A stretch of 64,000 nt of DNA from Catellatospora bangladeshensis (GCF_016862575.1 NZ_BONF01000019.1:62001-126000); one strand, 5' to 3'. Positions 1 to 8,278 are shown, counted from the first letter of the stretch. Numbers and translations are program-made. The notes: generated from the letters alone by a model not told the origin.

Positions 1-1
1 C

Positions 2-403
2 CCGCTGGAGTCGGCCATCCGGCTCACCCTGCTGGAGGCCCTGTCCGCCGCGGCCGACGAGATCACCCGGGACCTGGCTCCCGGCTCCGTCGACGTACGG
101 CTGCGCGGGGTGAACCCCGGCTTCGTGGTGCACCTGCCGCAGGCCGAGCCCGAGACCGCGCCGGCCGCCCCGGCCCCCGCCTGGGACGAGGCCGCCGGCG
201 GCGCCGCCACCTCGCGGATCAACCTGCGCCTGCCCGACGACCTGAAGACCCGCATCGAGGAGGCCGCCGGGCGCGAACGCCTGTCGGTCAACACCTGGCT
301 GGTGCGGGCCGCCGCGGGCGCCCTGGACGGACCCGCCGAACGGCGCGGCACGGCCGAACGCGGCCCCGACCTCGGCCAGCGCTTCACGGGCTGGGTGCGC
401 TAG
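2..403 (+). CDS. Ribbon-helix-helix (HicB/Arc-like) protein, 5' truncated
   Basis: The reading frame is open from base 2, so the gene starts before the window and only its last 133 codons are present. An Ala/Pro-rich linker leads into a segment reading INLRLPDDLKTRIEEAAGRE then LSVNTWLVRAA, the pattern of a ribbon-helix-helix DNA-binding domain (a strand followed by two helices) as in HicB-type antitoxins and Arc/MetJ repressors. An internal ATG at 110 is not needed as a start, because the upstream codons continue in the same style. The gene lies 90 bp before a DUF4097 gene and an ABC exporter. A regulatory role for that cluster is inferred from position only. No toxin gene is visible beside it. 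Confidence 0.7.
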   Translation, partial: PLESAIRLTLLEALSAAADEITRDLAPGSVDVRLRGVNPGFVVHLPQAEPETAPAAPAPAWDEAAGGAATSRINLRLPDDLKTRIEEAAGRERLSVNTWLVRAAAGALDGPAERRGTAERGPDLGQRFTGWVR

Positions 404-493
404 CCCGCCGCCCCGACACGCGCTCCGGCGCGCAGACGTACCCGCCGTCCGGCGGCCCCACCTGATCGACCAGACCCGAGGGAGGGCTCCACC

Positions 494-1330
494 ATGCCCG
501 TTTTCGACACCCCGCAGCCCGTCGCCGTGACGCTGAGCCTGCTCGCCGCCGACGTGCGCATCACCGCGGGCGAGCGCACCGACACCGTGGTCGAGGTGCG
601 CCCGGCCAACAACAGCACCAAGGCCGCCAAGGCCGCCGAGGAGACCCGCGTCGAGTACGCCGACGGCCGGCTGCTGATCCGCACCCCCAAGCACCTCAAC
701 TCCATGTGGGGCCGCCCCGGCTCCATCGAGGTGGACATCGCGCTGCCCGCCGGTTCGTCGGTGGACGGCGACGCCGGGATCGGCGAGCTGACCGCCGAGG
801 GCCCGCTCGGGTCGTGCCGCTACCAGAGCGGGTACGGCCGGATCCGGTTCGACGAGACCGGCCCGCTGCGCGCGGAGACCGGCGCGGGCGACATCAGCGC
901 CGAGCACGTGCTCGGCGACGCCACGGTGTCCACCGGCACCGGGCGGATCCGGCTCGGCCGGGTCGACGGCGACGCCGTGGTCAAGAGCTCCAACGGGGAG
1001 AGCGTGCTCGGCGAGGTCACCGGCCTGGCCCGGATCAACGGCGCGAGCGGCTCCATCACCGTGGAGCGGGCGCTGGGCGGGGTCACCGCGCAGACCGCCC
1101 ACGGGGACATCCGCGTCGGGTCCGCCGTACGCGGCTCGGTGTCGCTGGTGACCGCCGCGGGCCGCCTGGAGATCGGCATCCCGCACGGCACCGCCGCCTG
1201 GCTCGACCTGCGCACCTCCGGCGCGGTCCGCAACTCCCTGGACAGCGCGGCCGGTCCCGCCGAAACCGACGAGCGCGTCGAGGTGCGGGCCCGCACCCAC
1301 TGGGGCGACATCACCATCCACCGATCCTGA
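494..1330 (+). CDS. DUF4097 family beta-strand repeat protein
   Basis: This 278-residue protein has no signal peptide or membrane segment. From about residue 70 onward it consists of short repeating units rich in Gly, Asp and Val (for example GDATVSTGTGRIRLGRVDGD), typical of the DUF4097 right-handed beta-solenoid family, whose function is unknown. A good ribosome site (GAGGGAGGG at 479-487) sits before the ATG. The stop is 12 bp before the ABC ATPase start, so the two are probably cotranscribed. In actinomycetes DUF4097 proteins often sit beside DrrAB-type exporters, as here. Any role in export or its regulation is inference from that association. Confidence 0.85.
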   Translation: MPVFDTPQPVAVTLSLLAADVRITAGERTDTVVEVRPANNSTKAAKAAEETRVEYADGRLLIRTPKHLNSMWGRPGSIEVDIALPAGSSVDGDAGIGELTAEGPLGSCRYQSGYGRIRFDETGPLRAETGAGDISAEHVLGDATVSTGTGRIRLGRVDGDAVVKSSNGESVLGEVTGLARINGASGSITVERALGGVTAQTAHGDIRVGSAVRGSVSLVTAAGRLEIGIPHGTAAWLDLRTSGAVRNSLDSAAGPAETDERVEVRARTHWGDITIHRS

Positions 1331-1342
1331 GAGGACACCGCC

Positions 1343-2299
1343 ATGCCCACCCCCGCCATCGAGGTACGCGGCCTGCGTAAGGCGTACGGCGCCAAGACCG
1401 TGCTGGCCGGCCTCGACCTGACCGTGCCCGCGGGCACCGTCTACGCCCTGCTCGGCCCGAACGGCGCCGGCAAGACCACCACCGTGCACATCCTGTCCAC
1501 CCTGCTGCGCGCCGACGCGGGCCAGCTGCGGGTGGCCGGGCACGACCCGGCGGCCGACCCCGACGCGGTGCGCGCCGCGATCGGCCTCACCGGCCAGTTC
1601 TCCGCCGTGGACGGCTACCTCACCGCCCGGGAGAACCTGGCCCTCATGGCCGACCTGAACCACCTGGACCGGCGGGAGGGCCGCCGCCGCGTCACCGAAC
1701 TGCTGGCCCGGTTCGACCTCACCGAGGCGGCCGACAAGCCGGTGGTGACCTACTCCGGCGGCATGCGCCGGCGGCTCGACCTGGCGATGACCCTGGTCGG
1801 CGACCCGCGCGTGGTGTTCCTCGACGAGCCGACCACCGGCCTGGACCCGCGCAGCCGCCGCACCATGTGGGACAGCATCCGCGAGCTGGTCGCCGGAGGC
1901 GTCACCATCCTGCTCACCACGCAGTACCTGGAGGAGGCCGACCAGCTCGCCGACCGGGTGGCGGTGCTCGACCACGGCCGCATCGTCGCCGAGGGCACCC
2001 CCGCCGAGCTGAAGCGGCTCATCCCCGGCGGGCACATCCGGCTGCGCTTCGCCGCCCTGGCCGAGCTGGAGTCCGCCGCCCGCGCGCTGGGCCCGGTCAC
2101 CCGCGACGACGACGCGCTCACCCTGCAGGTGCCCAGCGACGGCGGGGTGCGCTCGCTGCGCGAGGTGCTGGACCGGCTCGACGGCGCGGCCGTCGAGGTC
2201 GCCGAGCTGACCGTGCACACCCCCGACCTGGACGACGTCTTCCTCACCCTCACCGGCCGCCCCGACGCCGCCGCCCTGGAAGGAGCAAACCCCCGATGA
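1343..2299 (+). CDS. ABC transporter ATP-binding protein, DrrA type
   Basis: Nucleotide-binding subunit (318 aa) of a drug or lipid exporter of the daunorubicin-resistance (DrrA) class, which hydrolyses ATP on the inner face of the membrane. Visible motifs: Walker A GPNGAGKT at 38-45, Q-loop Gln85, signature YSGGM near 137-141, Walker B VVFLDEP at 157-163. The usual H-loop histidine is replaced by Gln in TTQYLEEAD, a substitution characteristic of DrrA-like proteins. A C-terminal extension after residue 230 also matches this class. The stop overlaps the permease start by 4 nt (ATGA), so translation is coupled. The substrate cannot be read from sequence. There is no antibiotic gene cluster around it, so self-resistance is not implied. 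Confidence 0.93.
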   Translation: MPTPAIEVRGLRKAYGAKTVLAGLDLTVPAGTVYALLGPNGAGKTTTVHILSTLLRADAGQLRVAGHDPAADPDAVRAAIGLTGQFSAVDGYLTARENLALMADLNHLDRREGRRRVTELLARFDLTEAADKPVVTYSGGMRRRLDLAMTLVGDPRVVFLDEPTTGLDPRSRRTMWDSIRELVAGGVTILLTTQYLEEADQLADRVAVLDHGRIVAEGTPAELKRLIPGGHIRLRFAALAELESAARALGPVTRDDDALTLQVPSDGGVRSLREVLDRLDGAAVEVAELTVHTPDLDDVFLTLTGRPDAAALEGANPR

Positions 2300-3075
2300 C
2301 CACCTACGCCCTGCGCGACTCCACCACCATGCTGCGGCGCTACCTGCTGCGCGCCCGCCGCTACCCGCTGATCGGCTTCCTGGTCGGCATCCCCGTGATC
2401 ATGCTGCTGCTGTTCGTGTACGTCTTCGGCGGCACGCTGGGCGACGGCATCGCGGCGGGCGGCGGCCGGGCCGCGTACGCCAACTACGTCACGCCCGGCA
2501 TCCTGCTGCTGGCCATCGCGAGCATCGCACAGCTCACCGCGATCGGGGTGGCGCAGGACATGACCGAGGGCATCATCAACCGGTTCCGCACCATGGCCAT
2601 CTTCCGGCCCTCGGTGCTGACCGGCCACGTCATCGGCAACCTGGCGCAGATGCTGCTCGCCCTGGCCGTCGTGATCGGCGTAGCGCTGCTCGTCGGCTTC
2701 CGCCCGAACGCCACACCGGTCGAGTGGCTCGCCGCCACCGGCATGCTGACCCTGGTCTCGCTGGCCGTGATCTGGTTCGGCGTGGCCTGCGGCCTGACCG
2801 CGCGCACCGTCGAGTCGGCCAGCAACCTGCCCATGCCGCTGATCCTGCTCCCCTTCCTGGGCAGCGGCTTCGTCCCCACCGACTCGATGCCCACCGGAGT
2901 GAGCTTGGCCGCCGAATACCAGCCCTTCACCCCCGTCATGGAGACCATCCGCGGCCTCCTGCTCGGCACCGGCATCGGCAACAGCGCCTGGCTCGCCACC
3001 GCCTGGTGCACAGCCCTCACCGTCCTCTGCTTCTTCTGGGCCCGCTCCCGCTACAACCGCGAGGCGGCCCACTGA
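2296..3075 (+). CDS. ABC transporter permease, DrrB type
   Basis: Membrane partner (259 aa) of the preceding ATPase. The chosen ATG overlaps the ATPase stop as ATGA, and the longer frame upstream of it is out of phase with real coding. There are six likely membrane helices, starting with RYPLIGFLVGIPVIMLLLFV near residue 22 and ending with a helix just before the basic tail RSRYNREAAH. The family trait of a Glu-containing reentrant region near EGIINRFRTM (about residue 92) is present, as is the late motif FVPTDSMP. Together with the DrrA-type subunit it should form a two-gene, 2+2 subunit ABC-2 exporter. A large hairpin repeat follows the gene. Confidence 0.92.
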   Translation: MTTYALRDSTTMLRRYLLRARRYPLIGFLVGIPVIMLLLFVYVFGGTLGDGIAAGGGRAAYANYVTPGILLLAIASIAQLTAIGVAQDMTEGIINRFRTMAIFRPSVLTGHVIGNLAQMLLALAVVIGVALLVGFRPNATPVEWLAATGMLTLVSLAVIWFGVACGLTARTVESASNLPMPLILLPFLGSGFVPTDSMPTGVSLAAEYQPFTPVMETIRGLLLGTGIGNSAWLATAWCTALTVLCFFWARSRYNREAAH

Positions 3076-3080
3076 CCGCA

Positions 3081-3184
3081 CCGCCCAAGATCGCGACGAT
3101 CTTGCGTGAACTGTTAGGGATATGTCCGAAAGGGGCGTGTCGCACCCACAGTTCACGCAAGATCGTCGTGGTGTTGGGCGGGCG
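3081..3184. repeat. Long hairpin repeat, GATCTTGC family, full copy
   Basis: A perfect 21-bp inverted repeat (3094-3114 against 3148-3168) flanks a 33-nt centre. Outside it the arms continue imperfectly as CCGCCCAA (3081-3088) and TTGGGCGG. It has no T-run. Bases 3135-3165 recur almost exactly at 21621-21651, so this is a dispersed element rather than only a terminator. It lies between two genes on the same strand. Confidence 0.85.
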
Positions 3185-3242
3185 GGGCGGGACTTTACGT
3201 TGCTCGAACATCGCGCGGGGGTGGGGCTGATCTTTGTGCTTT

Positions 3243-3248
3243 TAGGAT
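3243..3248 (+). promoter_or_regulatory. -10 box TAGGAT placed for a leaderless mRNA
   Basis: TAGGAT ends 6 nt before the ATG of the DUF1800 gene, where transcription would begin at the start codon itself. No convincing -35 is seen 16-18 bp upstream, and there is no strong ribosome site. Supported by the same arrangement at seven other genes in the window. Confidence 0.45.
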
Positions 3249-3254
3249 CGGGGT

Positions 3255-4574
3255 ATGGGTGAGCGTGAGAGGGTCGCGCACCTGCTGCGGCGGGCGACGT
3301 TCGGGCCGACCGCCGATGAGGTGGACCGGGCCGAGCGCGACGGGTACGCGGCGACCGTCGAGCGGCTGCTGAAACCCGGCGGAGACGACGCCGGGGCGGC
3401 GCGTACGCCGGTGCCGGAGCTGGGGGCGGATCCGTATCAGAGCCTGGTCAAGGGCGCCTCGCGGGAGCAGCGGCAGAAGGCGCGGCAGGCGCGTAAGGCG
3501 CAGGTGCAGGAGCTGACGCACTGGTGGGTGGACCGCATGATCGCGGCCGAGCACCAGTTCGGCGAGAAGCTGGTGTTCTTCTGGCACGGGCACTGGGCGA
3601 CCAGCGTGCAGAAGGTCAACTCGGCGCACCTGATGCTGGCCCAGCAGCAGGTGTTCCGGCGCGAAGGGCGCGGGGACTTCGGCGGCCTGGTGCGGGCCAT
3701 GCTGCGTGACGCGGCGCTGATCCACTGGCTGGACGGGCAGCGCAACACCCGCAAGGCGCCCAACGAGAACCTGGCCCGCGAGCTGATGGAGCTGTTCACG
3801 CTGGGCATCGGCGCGTACACCGAGGCCGACGTGAAGGCCGCGGCGCGGGCGCTGACCGGCTGGACCGTCAACCGGGACACCGGCAAGGCCGTGTTCCAGC
3901 CCGCGCGGCACGACAGGACGGACAAGACGGTGCTCGGGCGCACCGGCCCCCTGGACGCCGACGGCCTGGCCGCGATCCTGCTGGACCAGCCCGCGGCGGC
4001 CACGTTCCTGCCCGCGCGGCTGTGGTTCCGGTTCGCCTCCGGCGAGCCCATGCCCGACGCGGTGCGCGACCGGCTGTCCGCCGCGTTCGCCGGGCGCGAC
4101 GTGTCCGCGCTGCTGCGGGCGCTGCTCACCGACGAGGCGTTCGGCGGCACCGGCGGGCAGCTGGTCAAGCAGCCGGTGGAGTGGCTGGTGGGCGCGGTGC
4201 GCCAGCTCGGCGCGGCCGGCACCGCGGCCGGGATGAAGCAGCGCAAGCAGGTCTACCAGGGGCTCAGCCGGCTCGACCAGGTGCCGTTCCGGCCGCCGAG
4301 CGTCGGCGGGTGGCCGTCGGGCACCGCGTGGCTCAACACGTTCAGCACGCAGACGAAGGTGCAGCTGGCGCAGGCGCTGGCCGCCGCGGCGAGCCCCGCG
4401 TTCACCGAGCGGCTGTCCGCCGCGCCCGCCGCCGGGCGGCCGGAGGCGCTGGCCCGCCTGCTGGTGGTGGACGCGTGGACCGACCGCACCCGCGCGGTGC
4501 TGGCCGAGGCCGCCGAGGACGTACGCAGGCTGACCGTGCTGGGGCTGATCAGCCCCGAGTACACCGTCCACTGA
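3255..4574 (+). CDS. DUF1800 domain-containing protein
   Basis: A 439-residue protein matching the DUF1800 family across its length: an N-terminal HLLRRATFGPT motif (residues 7-17), a central WHGHWATS segment near 113-120, the NENLARELMELFTLG block near 173-187 and VGGWPSG near 351-357. The family has no established biochemical function. In bacteria it is nearly always encoded immediately upstream of a DUF1501 protein, as here (19 bp gap), and the pair is usually assumed to act at the cell surface. This protein shows no clear signal peptide, although its DUF1501 partner has a Tat signal, so co-export of the pair is possible but inferred. Confidence 0.9.
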   Translation: MGERERVAHLLRRATFGPTADEVDRAERDGYAATVERLLKPGGDDAGAARTPVPELGADPYQSLVKGASREQRQKARQARKAQVQELTHWWVDRMIAAEHQFGEKLVFFWHGHWATSVQKVNSAHLMLAQQQVFRREGRGDFGGLVRAMLRDAALIHWLDGQRNTRKAPNENLARELMELFTLGIGAYTEADVKAAARALTGWTVNRDTGKAVFQPARHDRTDKTVLGRTGPLDADGLAAILLDQPAAATFLPARLWFRFASGEPMPDAVRDRLSAAFAGRDVSALLRALLTDEAFGGTGGQLVKQPVEWLVGAVRQLGAAGTAAGMKQRKQVYQGLSRLDQVPFRPPSVGGWPSGTAWLNTFSTQTKVQLAQALAAAASPAFTERLSAAPAAGRPEALARLLVVDAWTDRTRAVLAEAAEDVRRLTVLGLISPEYTVH

Positions 4575-4593
4575 GACCCGGGGAGGAACGGCC

Positions 4594-5832
4594 ATGGACA
4601 AGACGACCCGGCGCAGGTTCCTGATCGCCAGCGGGGTGGTCGGCGGCGGCGCGCTGGCGGCCGGCGCCGCCACGCTGAGCCTCACCGATCTGTTCGACAC
4701 CGCAGGCGAGCGGCCCGAGGGCGCGAAGACCCTGGTCGTGATCACGCTGTACGGCGGCAACGACGGCCTCAACACCGTGGTCCCGCACGCCGACAAGGCG
4801 TACCAGGACGCGCGGCCGGAGCTGGCGTACGACGGCGGCGAGGTGCTCCGCCTCGACGACGGCACCGGCCTGAACCCGGGGCTGAAGGGCCTGCACGGGC
4901 TGTTCGGCACGAAGCGGCTGGCGATCGTGCGCGGCGTCGGCTACCCCAAGCCCGACCGCAGCCACTTCCGCTCCATGGACATCTGGCAGACCGCCTCCCC
5001 CGAGCGGCCCGGCAACACCGGCTGGATCGGCCGCTGGCTCGACGGCGCGGGCGCCGACCCGCGGCTGGCCGTGTCGTTCGAGAAGGTGCTGCCGCCGCTG
5101 CTGGCCGGGCAGAACTGTGCCGGGGCGGTCATCGGCGCGGCCGACGCGAAGCTGCCCAAGGCGGTCACCGCCGACGTGCTCGCCGGGCTCGCCGCGCCCG
5201 CCGCCGGTGAGCCGCCGCTGCAGGCCCGCGCCGCGGCGTGCTTCGGCGACCTGGCCCGCGTACGCGAGATGGCGCAGCAGGTGAAGGACGCCGCCGACGA
5301 GGAGGACGGCACCGACGGGGGCGACGACACCCCCGCCGCGACCGGCACCGGCGGCCTGGCCGGGCTGCAGGCGCAGCTCGGCCTGGTGGCGCAGTGCATC
5401 GAGGCGGGCGTGGCCACCCGGGTCTTCTCCGTGTCGCTGGGCGGCTTCGACACCCACGCCGACGAGCGCAACCTGCAGGAGACGCTGCTGTCCTACCTGG
5501 ACCGGGGCGTGACCGCGTTCTACCAGCGGATCAACGCGCACCCGGCGGGCAGGGACGTGGTGGTGCTGATCTACTCCGAGTTCGGGCGGCGGGTGCGGGC
5601 CAACGCCTCCGACGGCACCGACCACGGCACCGCGTCCAACGTGTTCCTGCTGGGCGAGTCGGTGCCCGGCGGCCTGTACGGCGAGCAGCCCAGCCTGACC
5701 GACCTCGACGACGGCGACCTGAAGTTCACCACGGACTTCCGGGACGTGTACGCCACCGTCCTGGACCGCGTCCTGCAGGACGATCCAGGCCGTGCTCTCG
5801 GCGGCTGGCAGGACAGCCTGTCCTGGTGGTGA
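4594..5832 (+). CDS. DUF1501 protein with Tat signal peptide
   Basis: A 412-residue secreted protein of the DUF1501 family. The N-terminus TTRRRFLIASGVVGGGALAA is a textbook twin-arginine signal, so the protein is exported folded. Family motifs include VVITLYGGNDGLNTVVPH (about 49-66), DRSHFRSMDIWQT near 127-139, LGGFDTHADE near 283-292 and YSEFGRRVRAN followed by DHGTASNVFLLG. The HxxG/DHG pattern relates it to alkaline-phosphatase-like sulfatases, but a catalytic role has not been proven for the family. An acidic insert (DEEDGTDGGDD) lies near residue 234. It forms an evident operon with the DUF1800 gene. Confidence 0.9.
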   Translation: MDKTTRRRFLIASGVVGGGALAAGAATLSLTDLFDTAGERPEGAKTLVVITLYGGNDGLNTVVPHADKAYQDARPELAYDGGEVLRLDDGTGLNPGLKGLHGLFGTKRLAIVRGVGYPKPDRSHFRSMDIWQTASPERPGNTGWIGRWLDGAGADPRLAVSFEKVLPPLLAGQNCAGAVIGAADAKLPKAVTADVLAGLAAPAAGEPPLQARAAACFGDLARVREMAQQVKDAADEEDGTDGGDDTPAATGTGGLAGLQAQLGLVAQCIEAGVATRVFSVSLGGFDTHADERNLQETLLSYLDRGVTAFYQRINAHPAGRDVVVLIYSEFGRRVRANASDGTDHGTASNVFLLGESVPGGLYGEQPSLTDLDDGDLKFTTDFRDVYATVLDRVLQDDPGRALGGWQDSLSWW

Positions 5833-5873
5833 CCTCCACCTGGGACAGGCTGGTGCGGTGGGCTTCGATCCCT

Positions 5874-5879
5874 TAGGTT
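5874..5879 (+). promoter_or_regulatory. -10 box TAGGTT placed for a leaderless mRNA
   Basis: TAGGTT ends 7 nt before the ATG of the CopC-like gene and there is no ribosome site between them. The -35 region is poor. The call rests on spacing and on recurrence of this arrangement elsewhere in the window. Confidence 0.45.
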
Positions 5880-5886
5880 CATCGCC

Positions 5887-6546
5887 ATGCTTCGAAAGAT
5901 CGCGGTCGTGCTCGCCGTCGTCGCCGCCGTCGCGCTGGTGCCCGCGCCCGCGCAGGCGCACGGGCAGCTCGCGTTCTCCGACCCGGCCGACAAGAGCACG
6001 GTGACCGAGCCGCTGGTGGACGTGCGGCTCTACTTCACCGAGAAGCCCGCCTCGAACGCGTTCTTCAGCATCACCGCGCCGGACGGCACCCGGGTGGACC
6101 GCGGCTGGTCCGGTGGCGAGCCGAAGCCGCTGCCCACGCCGGTGCAGGAGCTGAACCTGGTCAACGGCAACTGGGAGCCCAAGGTCTACAACATAGGGTT
6201 CCCCACGGTGATCCCGGTGGGGTACTGGCCGCAGACCGGCGTCTACACCATCACCTACAAGTCGGTGGCCAGCGACGGCGACCGGGTGGCCGGTGAGATC
6301 CGCTTCGACTACCAGGGCAGGCTCACCCAGGCCCCGGCCGACTGGCAGGCGCCGACCAACCAGCCCGACCCGGCGCTGGACGAGCACGGGCCGACGGCCG
6401 GATCGGTGGCGACCCTCAGCGCCACCTCGCCGGACGCGCCCCTCGCCCCCACCTCCACGACCTGGCCGTACTGGGTGCTCGGGGCGCTGATCGCGGTGCT
6501 GGCCGGGGTCGGCGTGCTGCAGCACCAGCGGCGTAACACCCGCTGA
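5887..6546 (+). CDS. CopC-domain copper-binding secreted protein
   Basis: This 219-residue protein has a Sec signal peptide ending in APAQA, so the mature chain begins with His (HGQLAFSDPAD). The N-terminal His is the key copper ligand of CopC proteins. The Ig-like CopC domain spans about 24-150 (DPADKSTVTEPLVDVRLYFT, then VASDGDRVAGEIRFDY near its end). A proline/threonine-rich spacer and a single C-terminal membrane helix (WVLGALIAVLAGVGVL) followed by RRNTR anchor it on the outside of the membrane. No CopD or YcnI partner gene is adjacent, so it stands alone. Copper binding is inferred from the family and the mature N-terminus. Confidence 0.82.
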   Translation: MLRKIAVVLAVVAAVALVPAPAQAHGQLAFSDPADKSTVTEPLVDVRLYFTEKPASNAFFSITAPDGTRVDRGWSGGEPKPLPTPVQELNLVNGNWEPKVYNIGFPTVIPVGYWPQTGVYTITYKSVASDGDRVAGEIRFDYQGRLTQAPADWQAPTNQPDPALDEHGPTAGSVATLSATSPDAPLAPTSTTWPYWVLGALIAVLAGVGVLQHQRRNTR

Positions 6547-6643
6547 CGGGGCCCGTGTCGCACCTGATGTGCGACGCGGGCGCCCTCCCATCCGCGAATC
6601 TCGATCGCGTGCGCCGGCGCACGCCGGGCGGAGGGAGGCGGCA

Positions 6644-7408
6644 GTGACGAGCATCGCCGTGGTCCAGGGATCGGCCGGGGAGCGGGCGCTGCAGGCCGCG
6701 CACGGCACGGCCGAGCGGGCACAGCGCTTCTACGACCAGCAGGTCCTCGACCACCTCAACGAGCGCATGATCACCTTCGTACGGGCGCAGGAGATGGTCT
6801 TCGTGGCCACCGCCGACGCGCACGGCGAGTGCGACGCCACGTTCCGCGCCGGGCCGGCCGGGTTCGTGCACGTGGTGGGGCCGACCCGGCTGATGTGGCC
6901 GGAGTACCGAGGCAACGGCGTGCTGGCCAGCCTGGGCAACATCAGCGAGAACGCGCACGTCGGGCTGCTGTTCATGGACTTCGTCAAGGACGTCATCGGG
7001 CTGCACGTCAACGGCCGCGCCACGGTCATGGAGGACGCGCAGGCCCGCGCCGAGTGCCCGGAGCTGCCGGTGGACCCGGTGCCGGGACGGCGGGCCGAGC
7101 GCTGGGTGGTGGTGGACGTGATGGAGGCGTACATCCACTGCGCCAAGCACATCCCGCGCATGGTCAAGGCGCCGCGGGAGCGCGCCTGGGGCACCGACGA
7201 CGTACGCCGCAAGGGCGGCGACTTCTTCGGCGCGGCGGCGTCACAGCCGGAACGCGCCGAGCGCCCTGAAAAGGAGCAGAATGGCGACAATCGTCGCGGC
7301 GGAGCCGGCCGGTGGCGGCGCCTGCTCCGCCTTCCGTGGCGTCGGGGCAGGTCAGACGTACCGGACCCGTCCGCGGGGGCACCCGCACGGGGTCGGCGGG
7401 CCGGGTGA
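6644..7408 (+). CDS. Pyridoxamine 5'-phosphate oxidase family protein
   Basis: The GTG at 6644 is preferred because GGAGGGAGG lies just upstream; an ATG at 6569 would add 25 poorly conserved residues. The 254-aa product has the split-barrel flavin-binding fold: FVRAQEMVFVATADAHGECD (about 45-64), RLMWPEYRGNGVLASLGNI, and VGLLFMDFV-HVNGRATVM. This is the arrangement of PPOX proteins that bind FMN or F420 and reduce small molecules. The last ~45 residues are very basic and low in conservation features, and the third-position GC signal weakens there. A small overlapping frame beginning at 7281 with its own AAGGAG could be the real gene in that stretch. Substrate unknown. Confidence 0.78.
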   Translation: MTSIAVVQGSAGERALQAAHGTAERAQRFYDQQVLDHLNERMITFVRAQEMVFVATADAHGECDATFRAGPAGFVHVVGPTRLMWPEYRGNGVLASLGNISENAHVGLLFMDFVKDVIGLHVNGRATVMEDAQARAECPELPVDPVPGRRAERWVVVDVMEAYIHCAKHIPRMVKAPRERAWGTDDVRRKGGDFFGAAASQPERAERPEKEQNGDNRRGGAGRWRRLLRLPWRRGRSDVPDPSAGAPARGRRAG

Positions 7409-7526
7409 ACAGCCTTCCCCCGAAACGGCTGGTTGGCTACGATTCTGCCTGCCCTCACCGGTGGTGTACCGCGCCTGGGGGACGTGCCCGGCCGAGGTCG
7501 GTCGCGGCGTCCGAACGCTACGGTGA
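7281..7526 (+). CDS. Possible small ORF overlapping the PPOX gene end
   Basis: An 81-codon frame starts at an ATG preceded by AAGGAG (7271-7276), one of the better ribosome sites in the region, inside the 3' end of the PPOX gene. For its first ~40 codons the third positions are mostly G/C, at least as consistently as the overlapping PPOX tail, but the bias fades after 7400. The peptide has no recognisable domain. It could be a small protein, or the site could be chance. Low confidence. Confidence 0.2.
   Translation: MATIVAAEPAGGGACSAFRGVGAGQTYRTRPRGHPHGVGGPGEQPSPETAGWLRFCLPSPVVYRAWGTCPAEVGRGVRTLR
7415..7443 (+). promoter_or_regulatory. Candidate promoter of the DivIVA-like gene
   Basis: TTCCCC (7415-7420) and TACGAT (7438-7443) are separated by 17 bp in the 130-bp gap before the coiled-coil gene. 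The -10 is reasonable, the -35 weak. It would give a leader of about 90 nt. Confidence 0.3.
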
Positions 7527-7538
7527 GGAGATCGCCAC

Positions 7539-8222
7539 ATGACCGACAACCGGCTGAAGGGCCGCGTCAAGGGCCTGTTCGGCGGCGCCGCCGCGGACGC
7601 CGAGGTGCTGGAGCACGCCGAGCCGGTGCTCGCCGATCCGGAGGCCGAGCGCCAGGCGCTGCAGGTGCTGGTGCTGGCCCGGCGGACCGCCGACGAGCAC
7701 ATCGCGACCGCGCAGCAGGAGGCGAGCCGCATCCACGCCGAGGCGCGCGCCAAGTCCGAGGAGATCGCCCGCGAGGCGCGCGCGATGGTCGAGACGGCGC
7801 GCGAGGAGGCCGCCCGGATCCAGGCCGCCGCGCAGGCCAAGGCGGTGGAGGTCTCCCGCGAGGCGCAGGCGCACGCGGAGACGACCCGGCGCGAGAGCGA
7901 GAAGGTGCTGACCGACGCGCGGCACCGCGCCGAGGACATCCTCGACGACGCCCAGGCCAAGGCCGACCGGCTGGAGGGCGACGCGCTGCAGCAGTACGAG
8001 GACGTGGTCGGCAGCCTGGAGGGCAAGCGGGCGGCGCTGCAGCAGCGCATCGAGGGCCTGCAGCAGTTCGACCGGGAGTACCGGGCGCGCCTGCGCAAGT
8101 TCATGAGCGGGCAGCTGGAGGCGCTGGACGCCGACGAGCCGTCGCTGGCCGAGGTGGAGCAGCACATGGTCGCCGACGTGCCGCCGCAGGCCACCCGGCA
8201 GCAGCCGGTGCGCCGCCGCTGA
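7539..8222 (+). CDS. DivIVA-like coiled-coil protein
   Basis: A 227-residue soluble protein that is almost entirely alpha-helical coiled coil from about residue 40 to 190, rich in Ala, Glu, Arg and Gln with runs such as EEAARIQAAAQAKAVEVSRE. There is no membrane segment. The block EDILDDAQAKADRLEGDALQ and the C-terminal FDREYRARLRKFMSGQLEAL closely resemble the C-terminal part of actinobacterial DivIVA/Wag31 and related cytoskeletal proteins, but the N-terminal DivIVA membrane-binding motif is not evident. A structural role at the cell pole or septum is plausible but inferred. The ribosome site GAGGAG lies before the ATG and a strong terminator follows. Confidence 0.7.
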   Translation: MTDNRLKGRVKGLFGGAAADAEVLEHAEPVLADPEAERQALQVLVLARRTADEHIATAQQEASRIHAEARAKSEEIAREARAMVETAREEAARIQAAAQAKAVEVSREAQAHAETTRRESEKVLTDARHRAEDILDDAQAKADRLEGDALQQYEDVVGSLEGKRAALQQRIEGLQQFDREYRARLRKFMSGQLEALDADEPSLAEVEQHMVADVPPQATRQQPVRRR

Positions 8223-8245
8223 GCCCGCGGAGATCCTGATCGGAG

Positions 8246-8278
8246 GGCCCGTCACCGCGCTGGTGGCGGGCCTTTCTT
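8246..8278 (+). terminator. Intrinsic terminator after the coiled-coil gene
   Basis: Stem GGCCCGTCACC (8246-8256) pairs with GGTGGCGGGCC (8262-8272) with one G-U wobble and a 5-nt loop, followed by TTTCTT. Confidence 0.85.

Noticed and set aside
1343-3075. DrrAB as the mark of an anthracycline gene cluster
   Set aside because: No polyketide synthase, glycosyltransferase or tailoring gene is nearby. DrrAB-type exporters with DUF4097 neighbours are common outside such clusters.
1750-3156. A 468-codon minus-strand frame opposite the DrrAB genes
   Set aside because: Both plus-strand genes are unmistakable ABC components; the antisense peptide is low-complexity with no family features.
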